NCBI RefSeq assembly: GCF_039655775.1
Contig: NZ_JBBYXJ010000002.1
Coordinates: 496,001 to 560,000, forward strand
Origin: Iodidimonas sp. SYSU 1G8
Lineage (GTDB): Bacteria > Pseudomonadota > Alphaproteobacteria > SMXS01
DNA: 64,000 bases
Direction: 5' to 3'
The position numbers were made by a program, and so were the translations under genes. Below are positions 56,214 to 64,000 of this stretch, piece by piece. The notes below the pieces were generated by a model. The model was not told the origin of the DNA, did not search any database, and saw nothing but the letters and a program-made list of their open reading frames with translations. Positions within the stretch are counted from its first letter, which is position 1. The number at the start of each line of letters is the position of its first letter.

Positions 56214-57407
56214 TTATTCGGCCGCCTGGCGCTCCGGCTGTCGGAAGAGGGCATTCAGGCCGTCGTCCGGCGTCTCCAGCAGGCGCTGGACCCAGCCGTG
56301 AAAACGCTGGCCGCCAAATTCGTTGCGGCCGAACAGCGAGTGATTGCGCGCCCCCGAGGCGAGCGCTTCCTGGACCTGCAGGCCGGTCTTGTAATCCTCG
56401 TCGCGGACCACGTTCTCCAGCAGGTCGAACTGCTTGCGCGCCCCGTCCTTGCCTGCCTGGTCCGGCTCCTTTTCCATCATGTAGTACTGGGTGGTGAAGG
56501 ACTCGCCCACATTGTCGCCGGGGAACAGTTGCGAGATCATCACGCCGCGCCCACCGCCCTTGAACGAGGCGATGGAGATGTGCGGGAAGATGGTCCACAC
56601 GCCCGTCATGATGTCTTCCATCGGCCATTCGGCCTCCGGCAGCTTGTCCAGGTGGGCATAGCGATCCGGCGAGGTGACGCGCTGGTGCGGGCCCCAGGCG
56701 TAGTAATTGGCCTGCGGCGAGCGGTCGCCGCCGATGGTGGTCTTGTGCAGCACCGGGAGATGGTAGAAATCCAGGTAGCCGTCATAGGCGATCTTCCAGT
56801 TCGGGCCGCGCAGAGTGCGCGAATCGAACAGATACCAGTTGTCGAAGTTGAAGTTGGCCAGCATGTCGTCATAGCCCGACAGGAAGGCGTCCATATCGAT
56901 GGTCGAGTTGGGGTCCAGCACCGCCCAGATCAGGCCAGCGCGCTCCAGGGTCGGCAGCTCGGGAAGGCCGTATTCCTCGCGGTCGAATTCGCCGAACTCG
57001 CTGCTCGCGGCCACGCCCACCAGCTTGCCTTCATTGTTGTAGGTCCACCCGTGGTAGGGGCACACGAAACGCGACGCCTTGCCGGTGCCGCAATCGCGCA
57101 GCGGCGCGCCGCGATGGCCGCAGGAATTCATGAAGACGCGGGCCTTGCCGTCCTTGCCGCGCGTGATCAGAAGCGGCGTGCCGAACGGGTTCATCGCCTT
57201 GTAATCGCCGGGCTCCTTGACCTCGGCGCTGGGCGCCAGCATCAGCGGCATGCGCTTGAAGATCAGGTCGATCTCCTGCTTGAAGCGCGCTTCGTCCGTG
57301 TAGGCCGAAGCCGGCACCTTGTAGACGCCTGGCGCCTGCTCGATCGTGCCTGCCTTGAAATGCGCGATGTTGTCGCGCACGATTTCGACCAGTTTCTCTC
57401 TCGACAT
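56214..57407 (-). CDS. Rieske non-haem iron aromatic ring-hydroxylating oxygenase, alpha subunit
   Basis: A 397-residue protein. The Rieske [2Fe-2S] ligands are Cys96, His98, Cys116 and His119 (NSCGHRGAPL; FVCPYHGW). The catalytic domain has the iron-binding pattern DFYHLPVLHK (Asp213, His216, His221). It would dioxygenate, demethylate or mono-oxygenate an organic ring compound with electrons from a reductase. No beta subunit, ferredoxin or reductase gene is adjacent, so it is probably a one-component-type alpha subunit using shared partners. AGAGG precedes the start. Confidence 0.93.
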   Translation of the reverse strand: MSREKLVEIVRDNIAHFKAGTIEQAPGVYKVPASAYTDEARFKQEIDLIFKRMPLMLAPSAEVKEPGDYKAMNPFGTPLLITRGKDGKARVFMNSCGHRGAPLRDCGTGKASRFVCPYHGWTYNNEGKLVGVAASSEFGEFDREEYGLPELPTLERAGLIWAVLDPNSTIDMDAFLSGYDDMLANFNFDNWYLFDSRTLRGPNWKIAYDGYLDFYHLPVLHKTTIGGDRSPQANYYAWGPHQRVTSPDRYAHLDKLPEAEWPMEDIMTGVWTIFPHISIASFKGGGRGVMISQLFPGDNVGESFTTQYYMMEKEPDQAGKDGARKQFDLLENVVRDEDYKTGLQVQEALASGARNHSLFGRNEFGGQRFHGWVQRLLETPDDGLNALFRQPERQAAE

Positions 57408-57607
57408 GAAAAACCTCTTTTCCCTGAGCGTGGCGCGGAGCGGCTCCGCGGAGCTGGCTTAGCGTATCACGGCGCTCCCGCGCAATGCATCGTGAGACGC
57501 TCGTTATATTATGCAGACTAGCATAAATCCAGCGGACCAACAAATGGGCCGTATTGCCGGGGTGGCCCGGGAAGGGTACGGTTTCGGCAACCTTGGGGAG
57601 GGTCGAG

Positions 57608-58555
57608 ATGCCGTTTCACCGCTCGCGCCGACACATTGCCTGTTCTGTGGCCCTGCTGCTTTCGCTTGCCGCCCCCGCCGCATGGGCGACACCGCAGCCG
57701 GCGCCGCCGGGCGGCCCGCTCACCCAGTTCGAGGCGCACGATCCGAATGCGGAAGTGAGCGTCTATTACGATGTCTGGGCCAACATCCTGTCGACGGTGA
57801 TGGAAGAGAAGGCCGGCCGCGTCGAGCCCAATTACGGCGGCCTCGGCCAGACCGGACGGGAGGCCATCGACATTGTTCTCACCGAATGGCAGGGCATCAA
57901 GGTCACGGCTCTGGGACGCGACGAACAGTTGGCCTACTGGCTCAATCTCTACAATCTGGCGTCGCTGAAGATCATGTTCGAGACCTTCGCCTCGACCGCC
58001 AAGGCGTCGCAAGACATAGCCGGGCGCAATCCCTGGGCGAACGACAAGTTCAACGTCAAGAGGTTCTACACCGCCGAGGGTAATCCCTGGGCCACGCCGA
58101 TGCTCACGGTCGAAGGCGTCAGCCTGTCGCTCAACGACATCGAACATCGCATTCTCTACGCGTTCTGGCCCGCCGAACAGGTGCTCTACGGCCTCGGCTG
58201 TCCGGTCAGGGGCTGTCCGGACCTGCCCTTGAAGCCCTATGCGCCGGCCGTCGTGCACAAGCAGCTCGCCGCCGCCGCCACCCGCTTCGTCGCCGACCCC
58301 GAAAATGCCAAACTCAAGGGCACGGCCGTACGTCTGTCCGAACTCTACCGCTGGCATCAGGGTGTACTGGGCGGCGAGGCCAAGGTGCTGGAGCATGTGA
58401 CCAAGCTCGCCGGCCGGCGGCTGGCCGGCGCGACGAGTATTTCCGGCTACGACTTCGACTGGAAACTGGCGGGCAAGCAGCCGCCCGCCAACTGGACCAT
58501 GCCCCGCGGCCAGATGAACCGGGGCGCCGGCGCGGGCGGCATGATCTCCGAATAG
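57608..58555 (+). CDS. DUF547 domain-containing exported protein
   Basis: A 315-residue protein with a signal peptide (residues 1 to about 28; VALLLSLAAPAAWA) and the DUF547 core: FWA-like LAYWLNLYNLASLKIMFETF, VEGVSLSLNDIEHRILY and LGCPVRGCPDLPLKPYAP. The fold resembles a transglutaminase/papain-like shell, and the function is not known. The ATG at 57608 follows GGGGAGG. It precedes an SDR gene by 18 bases. Confidence 0.87.
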   Translation: MPFHRSRRHIACSVALLLSLAAPAAWATPQPAPPGGPLTQFEAHDPNAEVSVYYDVWANILSTVMEEKAGRVEPNYGGLGQTGREAIDIVLTEWQGIKVTALGRDEQLAYWLNLYNLASLKIMFETFASTAKASQDIAGRNPWANDKFNVKRFYTAEGNPWATPMLTVEGVSLSLNDIEHRILYAFWPAEQVLYGLGCPVRGCPDLPLKPYAPAVVHKQLAAAATRFVADPENAKLKGTAVRLSELYRWHQGVLGGEAKVLEHVTKLAGRRLAGATSISGYDFDWKLAGKQPPANWTMPRGQMNRGAGAGGMISE

Positions 58556-58573
58556 TTTTCTGAAAGGACGCGC

Positions 58574-59419
58574 ATGAACCATCCAGCGATTGCTCCCGGC
58601 CATGTGGCGGTCGTCACGGGCGGCGCCAGCGGCATCGGCCTTGCCGCCGCCCGGCGTTTCGCCGAAGCCGGCATGAAAATCGTGCTCGCCGACCGGGACG
58701 AGGCGAGGCTGGCCGATGCGCGCGGCGTGGTCGCCGCCCTGGCCGGCGCGGCCGCCGACGTGCTGGCGGTGCCGACGGATGTGAGCCGGATGGAGGATCT
58801 GGAGCGCCTCAGGGACGCGGCGTGGCAAACCTTTGGCGGCGTGCACCTGCTGATGAACAATGCGGGCATCGGCGCCGGCGGCGGTCCGCTGGAGAATTAC
58901 GAGGGCTGGCGCAAGGTGATGGAGGTCAATCTCTGGGGCGTCATCAACGGCGTCCACGCGTTTGCCCCCGGGATGATCGCCCAGGGCGCGCCGGGCGCGA
59001 TCATCAATACGGGCTCCAAGCAGGGCATCACCTGTCCGCCCGGCAATACGGCCTACAATGTCACCAAGGCCGGCATCAAGGTCCTGACCGAAGGCCTGCA
59101 GCACGAGCTGCGCAACACGCCCGGATGCCGGATCAGCGCCCATCTGCTGGTGCCCGGCTTCACCTATACCGGCATCACCCGTACCGATGGCCCCGGCAAG
59201 CCGCCTGGTGCCTGGACCGGCGAACAGGTCGCGGACTTCATGCTGACCGCCATGGCGGCGGGCGATTTCTACATCATCTGCCCCGACAATGACGTGACGC
59301 GGGAGCTCGACAACAAGCGCATCCGCTGGGCCGCCGACGACATCGTCCGGAATCGCCCGCCGCTGTCCCGCTGGCATCCCGACTACAAGGATGCGTTCGC
59401 GGCGTTCTCCATCGATTGA
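58574..59419 (+). CDS. SDR family oxidoreductase
   Basis: A 281-residue short-chain dehydrogenase: TGGASGIGLAAARRFAEAG, acidic D after strand 2 (VLADRDEARL), LLMNNAGIGAG, NTGSKQGITCPPGNTAYNVT K (Ser and YxxxK). The C-terminus has DDIVRNRPPLSRWHPDYKD, seen in SDRs annotated as sterol- or cis-dihydrodiol-type dehydrogenases. It could be coupled to the DUF547 gene 18 bases upstream. The substrate is unknown. Confidence 0.9.
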   Translation: MNHPAIAPGHVAVVTGGASGIGLAAARRFAEAGMKIVLADRDEARLADARGVVAALAGAAADVLAVPTDVSRMEDLERLRDAAWQTFGGVHLLMNNAGIGAGGGPLENYEGWRKVMEVNLWGVINGVHAFAPGMIAQGAPGAIINTGSKQGITCPPGNTAYNVTKAGIKVLTEGLQHELRNTPGCRISAHLLVPGFTYTGITRTDGPGKPPGAWTGEQVADFMLTAMAAGDFYIICPDNDVTRELDNKRIRWAADDIVRNRPPLSRWHPDYKDAFAAFSID

Positions 59420-59509
59420 TCGCCGCGCCAACGATTTCGCTCCACATGGGTTGACGCAGGTCCATCCGTCGGAGACAAGGCCGCTCACCGGACTGGGGGA
59501 AACTGTTTC

Positions 59510-61330
59510 ATGCTGCCATCGATCCACGCGGCCGCCACGATCCTGCTGACCATCGGCACCTTCTGGCTGTTCGCGACGGGAAAGCTGCGGATCGAGCTGG
59601 TGTCGATGGGGGTGATCGGCATCCTGGCCCTCGGTTTCTACTTCTTTCCGCTGGAGCATGATGGCGCGCTCACCGGCATGGAGGTGGCGTTCGGCGGTTT
59701 CGGCCACGAGGCACTCATCGCCATCTGCTGTTTGATGATCCTGGGGCGGGGGCTGGTCGTCACCGGCGCCCTCGAGCCCGCCGGGCGGCTGCTCGCGCGA
59801 CTGTGGCGGGCGAACAAGCCGCTCGGGATGCTCTTTACCCTGATGATCGCCGCCGGCATGAGCATGGTGGTCAACGATACGCCGGTCATGGTGCTGACCA
59901 TGCCGATCCTGCTGAATCTGGCGACGCGGGTCGGTGTTCCGGCGTCGAAGACGTTGATGCCGGTCAATTGCGCTGTCCTGATCGGCGGCATGGCGACCAC
60001 GATCGGAACCTCGACCAATCTGCTCGTCACGTCCATCGCCACGGATATGGGGCTGCCTCGCATGGGCGTGTTCCATTTCGCCGATACGGCGCTGCTGGCC
60101 GCCCTGATCGCCCTGCCATACCTATGGTTCGTGATGCCTCGGCTGCTACCGAGCAATTCATCGGTGGCCGTGCAATCGCCCCGCTTGTTCGAGGCCGCCC
60201 TGCATATCGGCCCGGAAAGTACCGTCCTGGGGGCGCCGGCAAGCGAGCTCGAACGCCGCATCGGCCATGAGCTGAAGATCGTCTCCGTGGTGCGGCCCTA
60301 CTTCGCCAACGCCGCCGTGCCGCCGGTGGGCAAGCTGGAAGCCGGGGACCTGGTGCGGGTGGAAGGCACCATGGCCCATCTGCGCGAGGCCAGCGAGGAT
60401 CTCAAGGCGCCGCTGGCGCATCCGACCGTTCTGGAGACGTTGCGGGCGCTGGAGGGCAGTCCCGAGGACGACGACATCATCGCGGAACTCGTGATCGGCT
60501 CGGATTCGCCCCTCACCGGCAAGAGTATCAAGTCGGCGCAGATCGCCGACCGCTACGGCGTCGTCGTCATCGGCCTGCACCGGCCCAATCGCGCGTTGTT
60601 TTCGGAGCCGCGCCATTCCGCCGACGAGGTGCTGGAACTGGGCGACGTGGTGCTGGTCCGTGGCACGCCGGAGCGTCTGAAGGCCATGGAGCTGGGGGAA
60701 AGCGCCATGGTGCTGGAGGGAGCGGCCGAAATGCCGCGCACCACCAAGGCGCCGATCGCGCTCGCCATCGTCGGCGCGGTGGTGTTCCTCGCCTCGTTCA
60801 AGCTCATGCCCATCGCCATCGCGTCCCTGGGCGGCGCCATCGCCATGCTGGCGACGGGCTGCATCAAGTTCGACAGGGTGGGCCGGGCGCTCAGTACCCA
60901 GGTGATCGTGCTGGTCGCCGCCAGTATCGCGCTGGGCCGCGCGCTGCTCGAAACCGGCGCCGCTGGCTGGCTGGGGGAGATATTCGCGTTCGTTCTCCAG
61001 CCATTGCCCGCCGCCGCGGTGCTGGCCGCCATGATGCTGTTCGCGACCCTGCTGACCAACTTCGCTTCGAACACGGCCGCCGCCGCCGTCAGCACGCCCA
61101 TCGCCGTCAGTCTGGCGGCGACGCTGGGCATCCCTGCCGAGCCGCTGGTGCTGGCCGTGCTGTTCGGCTGCAATCTATGCTACGCGACGCCGTTCGCCTA
61201 CCAGACCAACATTCTGATCATGTCGGCTGGTGGTTATCAGTTCCGCGATTATCTGCGGGCCGGTCTGCCCTTGGTGGTGATCATGATCGTGTCGCTCTCG
61301 ATCCTGCTGGTGCTGCGCTACAATCTGTAG
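59510..61330 (+). CDS. SLC13/ArsB-type anion permease with two RCK_C (TrkA-C) domains
   Basis: A 606-residue inner-membrane transporter. Helical halves are separated by a cytoplasmic region (roughly residues 220-400) holding two TrkA-C domains: STVLGAPASELERRIGHELK and SPLTGKSIKSAQIADRYGVV with following VLELGDVVLVRGTPERL. The membrane part has NDTPVMVLTMPILLNLATRV and GGMATTIGTSTNLLVTSIA, the SLC13/citrate-transporter hairpin signatures. It likely moves an inorganic or organic anion such as sulfate, with ligand control through the TrkA-C domains. It ends 12 bases from the convergent PEP-CTERM gene. Confidence 0.9.
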   Translation: MLPSIHAAATILLTIGTFWLFATGKLRIELVSMGVIGILALGFYFFPLEHDGALTGMEVAFGGFGHEALIAICCLMILGRGLVVTGALEPAGRLLARLWRANKPLGMLFTLMIAAGMSMVVNDTPVMVLTMPILLNLATRVGVPASKTLMPVNCAVLIGGMATTIGTSTNLLVTSIATDMGLPRMGVFHFADTALLAALIALPYLWFVMPRLLPSNSSVAVQSPRLFEAALHIGPESTVLGAPASELERRIGHELKIVSVVRPYFANAAVPPVGKLEAGDLVRVEGTMAHLREASEDLKAPLAHPTVLETLRALEGSPEDDDIIAELVIGSDSPLTGKSIKSAQIADRYGVVVIGLHRPNRALFSEPRHSADEVLELGDVVLVRGTPERLKAMELGESAMVLEGAAEMPRTTKAPIALAIVGAVVFLASFKLMPIAIASLGGAIAMLATGCIKFDRVGRALSTQVIVLVAASIALGRALLETGAAGWLGEIFAFVLQPLPAAAVLAAMMLFATLLTNFASNTAAAAVSTPIAVSLAATLGIPAEPLVLAVLFGCNLCYATPFAYQTNILIMSAGGYQFRDYLRAGLPLVVIMIVSLSILLVLRYNL

Positions 61331-61342
61331 GGCGGCGCCGGA

Positions 61343-62017
61343 TCAATGGCTGCGGCGACGCCGCCGCAGCCCGGCCAGCAGCGCTAGGCCGGCGGCGGAC
61401 AGTGCCAGCATGCCCGGCTCGGGCACGGACACCGCGAACGAGACCTGGTCCACATGGGGCGATACCGCCGACGTGCCGCCAAAGGCCTGAAACAGCAGGG
61501 TGACCATTTCGCCAGCGGCGACGGTCACGTTGAACACGTTGGGCGTCCACAGGCTGCCATTCATGGCGATGGCGCTGGGGGCCAGGATCTGACCGGATAC
61601 CGTACCCTGCAGCGAGACGGTGCCCAGCGCGTTCTCGCGCGGCCAGGCATCGAAACTCAGCACGGCGGCGCCGGACGTGATATCGAGCGGCACGGTGAAG
61701 GTCTGGAAGACCGAGGCGCCGCCCATATTGGCGTTCAGCTCGAGGCTCTGTCCGGTGGGATTGCCGTCACTGCCATAGCTCGGCGAGCCGGAAAAACCCT
61801 GTCCCCAGATCTCGATGCCGCTGTCCGTCGTCCCCCAACCCGGGACGCCGTTGGTGGGCAGGATGTTGTAGCTGGTGATCCCGGCGGGATACTCGAACTC
61901 GCCATTGCTGATCAGATTGACCGACATGGCGCCGGAAGGGCTCGGCATGAGCGCGCCGGCCAGCGCCGCCAGCAGCAGGGCGGGGACGAGCGGGACTCCG
62001 GCGCGTGTCATGGGCAT
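61343..62017 (-). CDS. PEP-CTERM sorting-domain protein (DUF642-like body)
   Basis: A protein of about 224 residues. It has a signal peptide (VPLVPALLLAALAGALMPSPSGA), a beta-sandwich body starting LISNGEFEYPAGITSYNILP with GVPGWGTTDSGIEIWGQGF and SLELNANMGGASVFQTF, typical of DUF642-like extracellular domains, and the tail VPEPGMLALSAAGLALLAGL RRRRR: a VPEP motif, a hydrophobic helix and Arg cluster. It should be processed by an exosortase, of which none is in the window. Two ATGs (62017, 62011) are possible. Confidence 0.85.
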   Translation of the reverse strand: MPMTRAGVPLVPALLLAALAGALMPSPSGAMSVNLISNGEFEYPAGITSYNILPTNGVPGWGTTDSGIEIWGQGFSGSPSYGSDGNPTGQSLELNANMGGASVFQTFTVPLDITSGAAVLSFDAWPRENALGTVSLQGTVSGQILAPSAIAMNGSLWTPNVFNVTVAAGEMVTLLFQAFGGTSAVSPHVDQVSFAVSVPEPGMLALSAAGLALLAGLRRRRRSH

Positions 62018-62083
62018 GGCCTTAGCTATGCCCCCGGAAAGGGCAAAGATCAATCGCTGCCTGCCGTGCGGGCCGGCGCTGGG

Positions 62084-63175
62084 TCATGCGACCGTGATCT
62101 CGTAGCGGGCGACGGCGTCCTCGTTCCACGCCACGCCCGTGCCCGGCGTTTCCGGCACCACGTAGACGCCATTCTCCTGCCACGCCGGTTCGACCAGGAT
62201 CGGGCTTGCCCATTCCAGGAACTCCAGCCAGTGCGCCGTGGGCGTGACGCACATCAGATGGGCGCTGATCTCCGGAAAGAAATGGCTCGACAGCGGCAGG
62301 CCGTGCGCCTCGGCGAGGGCGGCGCATTGCAGCCATCCCGTGACGCCGCCGATGCGGGCGATGTCCAGCATGACGCAGTCGGTGGCGCCGGCCTTCACCG
62401 CCTTCAGCATGTCGGGCGCGTTCCACCAGTTCTCGCCCATCTGGATCGGCGTGCGGAAATCGCGCGCCAGGGCGGCATGGCCGTCCAGATCGTTGAAGTC
62501 CAGCGGCTCCTCGATCCACAGCAGGCCTTCCGGCTCCAGCAGCGCCATGCGCGCGGTGGCTTCCACATTGGTCAGCCGCTGATTGTAGTCGACCATCAGC
62601 TGCATGCCCGGCACGGCCTCGCCGATGGCCCGAATGACGGCCAGATCGTCGGCCCCGGTCGCGTAGCCCAGCTTGATCTTGATGGTGCCGAAGCCCGCAT
62701 CCGCCAGCTCGCGCGCTTCCCGCGCCACCGAGGCGGGACCGCCAAGGCCGGTGCTGTCATAGGTCGGCAGCGGGCGGGGTGCCCCGCCCAGATAGCGCGC
62801 GAGCGGCAGGCCCGCCGCTTTCGAGGCCGCGTCCCAGGCCGCCATGTCGATGGCCGACGCGATGATCTGCATCAGTCCCTGCATGCCCAGATAGCGGAAC
62901 CGGCCGGCAATAGCGCGGTTCAGCGCCAGCGGCGCGAGCTCGGCGCCGGTCACCACGTCCGCCATGTTGCGGGCCAGCGCGACCATCGGCTGCACGGCCT
63001 CATCGTGGTAGCAGAACAGATAGGCATGGCCGGTGACGCCGGCGTCCGTCTCCAGGTCGAGCAGCAGCAGCGGCGATTCCGAGAATACCGCGGTGTGGAA
63101 GATCAGCGGTCGGGGTCGCGGAACCATCGCCGCGCGGACCCGCAAGCCGGTGATCTTGATGCCTGTTGCCGTCAT
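62084..63175 (-). CDS. Mandelate racemase/muconate-lactonizing (enolase superfamily) enzyme
   Basis: A 363-residue enolase-superfamily protein. The active-site set matches the mandelate-racemase subgroup: KxK at Lys166-Lys168 (TIKIKLG), Asp196/Asn198 (MVDYNQ), Glu222 (WIEEPL), Glu248 (GEN) and His298 with Glu302 (SSHFFPE). It should abstract the alpha proton of a carboxylate such as an acid sugar or mandelate-like compound. GGGAGAAGG precedes the start. It is divergent from the flavin-reductase gene with a perfect palindrome between. Confidence 0.92.
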   Translation of the reverse strand: MTATGIKITGLRVRAAMVPRPRPLIFHTAVFSESPLLLLDLETDAGVTGHAYLFCYHDEAVQPMVALARNMADVVTGAELAPLALNRAIAGRFRYLGMQGLMQIIASAIDMAAWDAASKAAGLPLARYLGGAPRPLPTYDSTGLGGPASVAREARELADAGFGTIKIKLGYATGADDLAVIRAIGEAVPGMQLMVDYNQRLTNVEATARMALLEPEGLLWIEEPLDFNDLDGHAALARDFRTPIQMGENWWNAPDMLKAVKAGATDCVMLDIARIGGVTGWLQCAALAEAHGLPLSSHFFPEISAHLMCVTPTAHWLEFLEWASPILVEPAWQENGVYVVPETPGTGVAWNEDAVARYEITVA

Positions 63176-63246
63176 GAGCCTTCTCCCTGCCGAAGGCGCA
63201 TTGATAGACCGGCGGCGGCGACGTGGCAAAGGCGCTTGCGGATAAA

Positions 63247-63260
63247 TATATCATGATATA
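63247..63260. promoter_or_regulatory. Perfect palindrome, candidate operator
   Basis: TATATCATGATATA is a perfect 14-base palindrome in an AT-rich patch of the 116-base gap between the divergent enolase-superfamily and flavin-reductase genes. It lies 71 bases before the racemase start and 31 before the reductase start. It fits the size of a dimeric MarR/GntR-type operator. No such regulator gene is next to it in this window. Confidence 0.5.
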
Positions 63261-63291
63261 GTAAATGGCATTCACAACGGTGGAGCCTCCC

Positions 63292-63936
63292 ATGGAACTG
63301 GATTTCGCGACTCTCTCCCGCGCCGAGCGCTACAAGCTGCTGGTCTCCACCGTGGTGCCGCGGCCGATCGCGCTGGTCACCACCGTCAGCAAGACCGGTA
63401 TCGTCAATTCGGCGCCGTTCAGCTTCTTCAATGCCATGAGCAGCGAGCCGCCGCTCGTGGTGCTGGGGCTCGAGGTGACCGACTACGCGCCGCGCAAGGA
63501 TACCGGTGACAATATCCGTGACACGGGCGAGTTCGTCGTCAGCCTGGTCAGCCAGGCGATCGCCCCGCACATGAATCTGTGCGCCATGGACTTCCCCGCC
63601 GAGGAGGACGAGCTCGAGGGCGCCGGCCTGACAGCGGTGCCCAGCGTCAAGGTGAAGGCGCCCTACATCAAGGAATCGCCCGTCAGCTTCGAGTGCAGGC
63701 GCATGACCACGCTGGAAGTGGGGACGGGCAACCGCATCGTGGTCGGCGAGGTTCTCTACATGCATATCGACGACGCCTGCTTCGATCCCGCCACCTTCCA
63801 CGTGGACGCGCCCATGATGCAGCTGATCGGCCGCATGCATGGTGGCGGCTGGTACACCGACACAACCGGCACCTTCAACATGCCGCGCATCGCCTATGCC
63901 GACTGGGCGGTGGAGCGCCGCAAGGCGGGCGAATAG
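63292..63936 (+). CDS. Flavin reductase-like (FMN-binding split barrel) protein
   Basis: A 214-residue flavin_reduct-domain protein: YKLLVSTVVPRPIALVTTVS, NSAPFSFFNAMSSEPPLVVL, DTGDNIRDTGEFVVSLVSQA and VVGEVLYMHIDDACFDP, the usual FMN-binding split-barrel order. It is likely a flavin reductase or a flavin-dependent partner of an oxygenase. TGGAG precedes the ATG at 63292; an ATG at 63265 is the longer alternative. The last 64 bases of the window after it show no gene. Confidence 0.88.
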   Translation: MELDFATLSRAERYKLLVSTVVPRPIALVTTVSKTGIVNSAPFSFFNAMSSEPPLVVLGLEVTDYAPRKDTGDNIRDTGEFVVSLVSQAIAPHMNLCAMDFPAEEDELEGAGLTAVPSVKVKAPYIKESPVSFECRRMTTLEVGTGNRIVVGEVLYMHIDDACFDPATFHVDAPMMQLIGRMHGGGWYTDTTGTFNMPRIAYADWAVERRKAGE

Positions 63937-64000
63937 GCCGGTTCCCGACGCGTTCGCGCCACGGCACCTTGGAACCGCCGCGCGGCGGCCCCATGTAGCG

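Noticed and set aside
63938-63990. CGGTTCC/GGAACCG inverted repeat after the flavin-reductase gene
   Set aside because: The arms are only 7 bases with about 25 bases between and no T-run; too weak to call a terminator.

Overview
The window is dense, high-GC chromosomal DNA with short intergenic gaps and many 1-4 base gene overlaps. The gene content fits an aerobic, metabolically versatile alphaproteobacterium. Signs of this are a TamA/TamB outer-membrane assembly pair, a TonB-dependent receptor, a tripartite RND pump, CreA, KatG, three CspA-type cold-shock genes, and a crowd of short-chain dehydrogenases, SnoaL-like proteins, acyl-CoA synthetases, a P450 and a Rieske oxygenase of the kind used on lipids and xenobiotics. 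I cannot place it below class. I saw no rRNA, tRNA, CRISPR array, insertion sequence or prophage.

Layout. 1-7.8 kb (minus strand): an amidohydrolase cut by the window edge, a GST, and tamB/tamA. 8.0-13.6 kb: one giant secreted repeat protein with its own promoter and terminator, followed by the wreck of a metallo-beta-lactamase/rhodanese gene. 14-26 kb: accessory metabolism (SDRs, thioesterase, TonB receptor plus MarR regulator, YnfA, two acyl-CoA synthetase-type genes of which one is fused to a MOSC domain, a QueD homologue lacking its catalytic cysteine, VOC and GNAT proteins). 26.3-30.2 kb: the EF-P locus, with efp divergent from epmA-epmB. 30.2-34.9 kb: SnoaL, two cold-shock genes, a sigma-region-2-like small protein, transglutaminase, P450, PhnA-type protein. 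35-37.6 kb: a divergent AmmeMemoRadiSam locus (MEMO-AMMECR1 fusion and radical SAM enzyme). 37.9-44.3 kb: a five-gene operon (amine/ethanolamine-type permease, glutamine-synthetase-like ligase, aldehyde dehydrogenase, iron alcohol dehydrogenase, class I amidotransferase-like hydrolase) preceded by an AT-rich leader full of inverted repeats. 44.4-50.4 kb: a third cold-shock gene and a three-gene RND efflux operon. 50.5-64 kb: CreA, a ferritin-like protein, a SnoaL-SDR-SnoaL cluster, katG, Rieske oxygenase, DUF547, SDR, an SLC13 transporter, a PEP-CTERM protein, and a divergent enolase-superfamily/flavin-reductase pair around a perfect palindrome.

The best candidates for new biology are the 37.9-44.3 kb operon, which reads as a complete gamma-glutamylation route for an amino alcohol such as ethanolamine, with its structured leader; the acyl-CoA-synthetase/MOSC fusion; and the lysine- and cysteine-free giant repeat protein. 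All functional statements are read from sequence motifs and family knowledge; no database search was possible.
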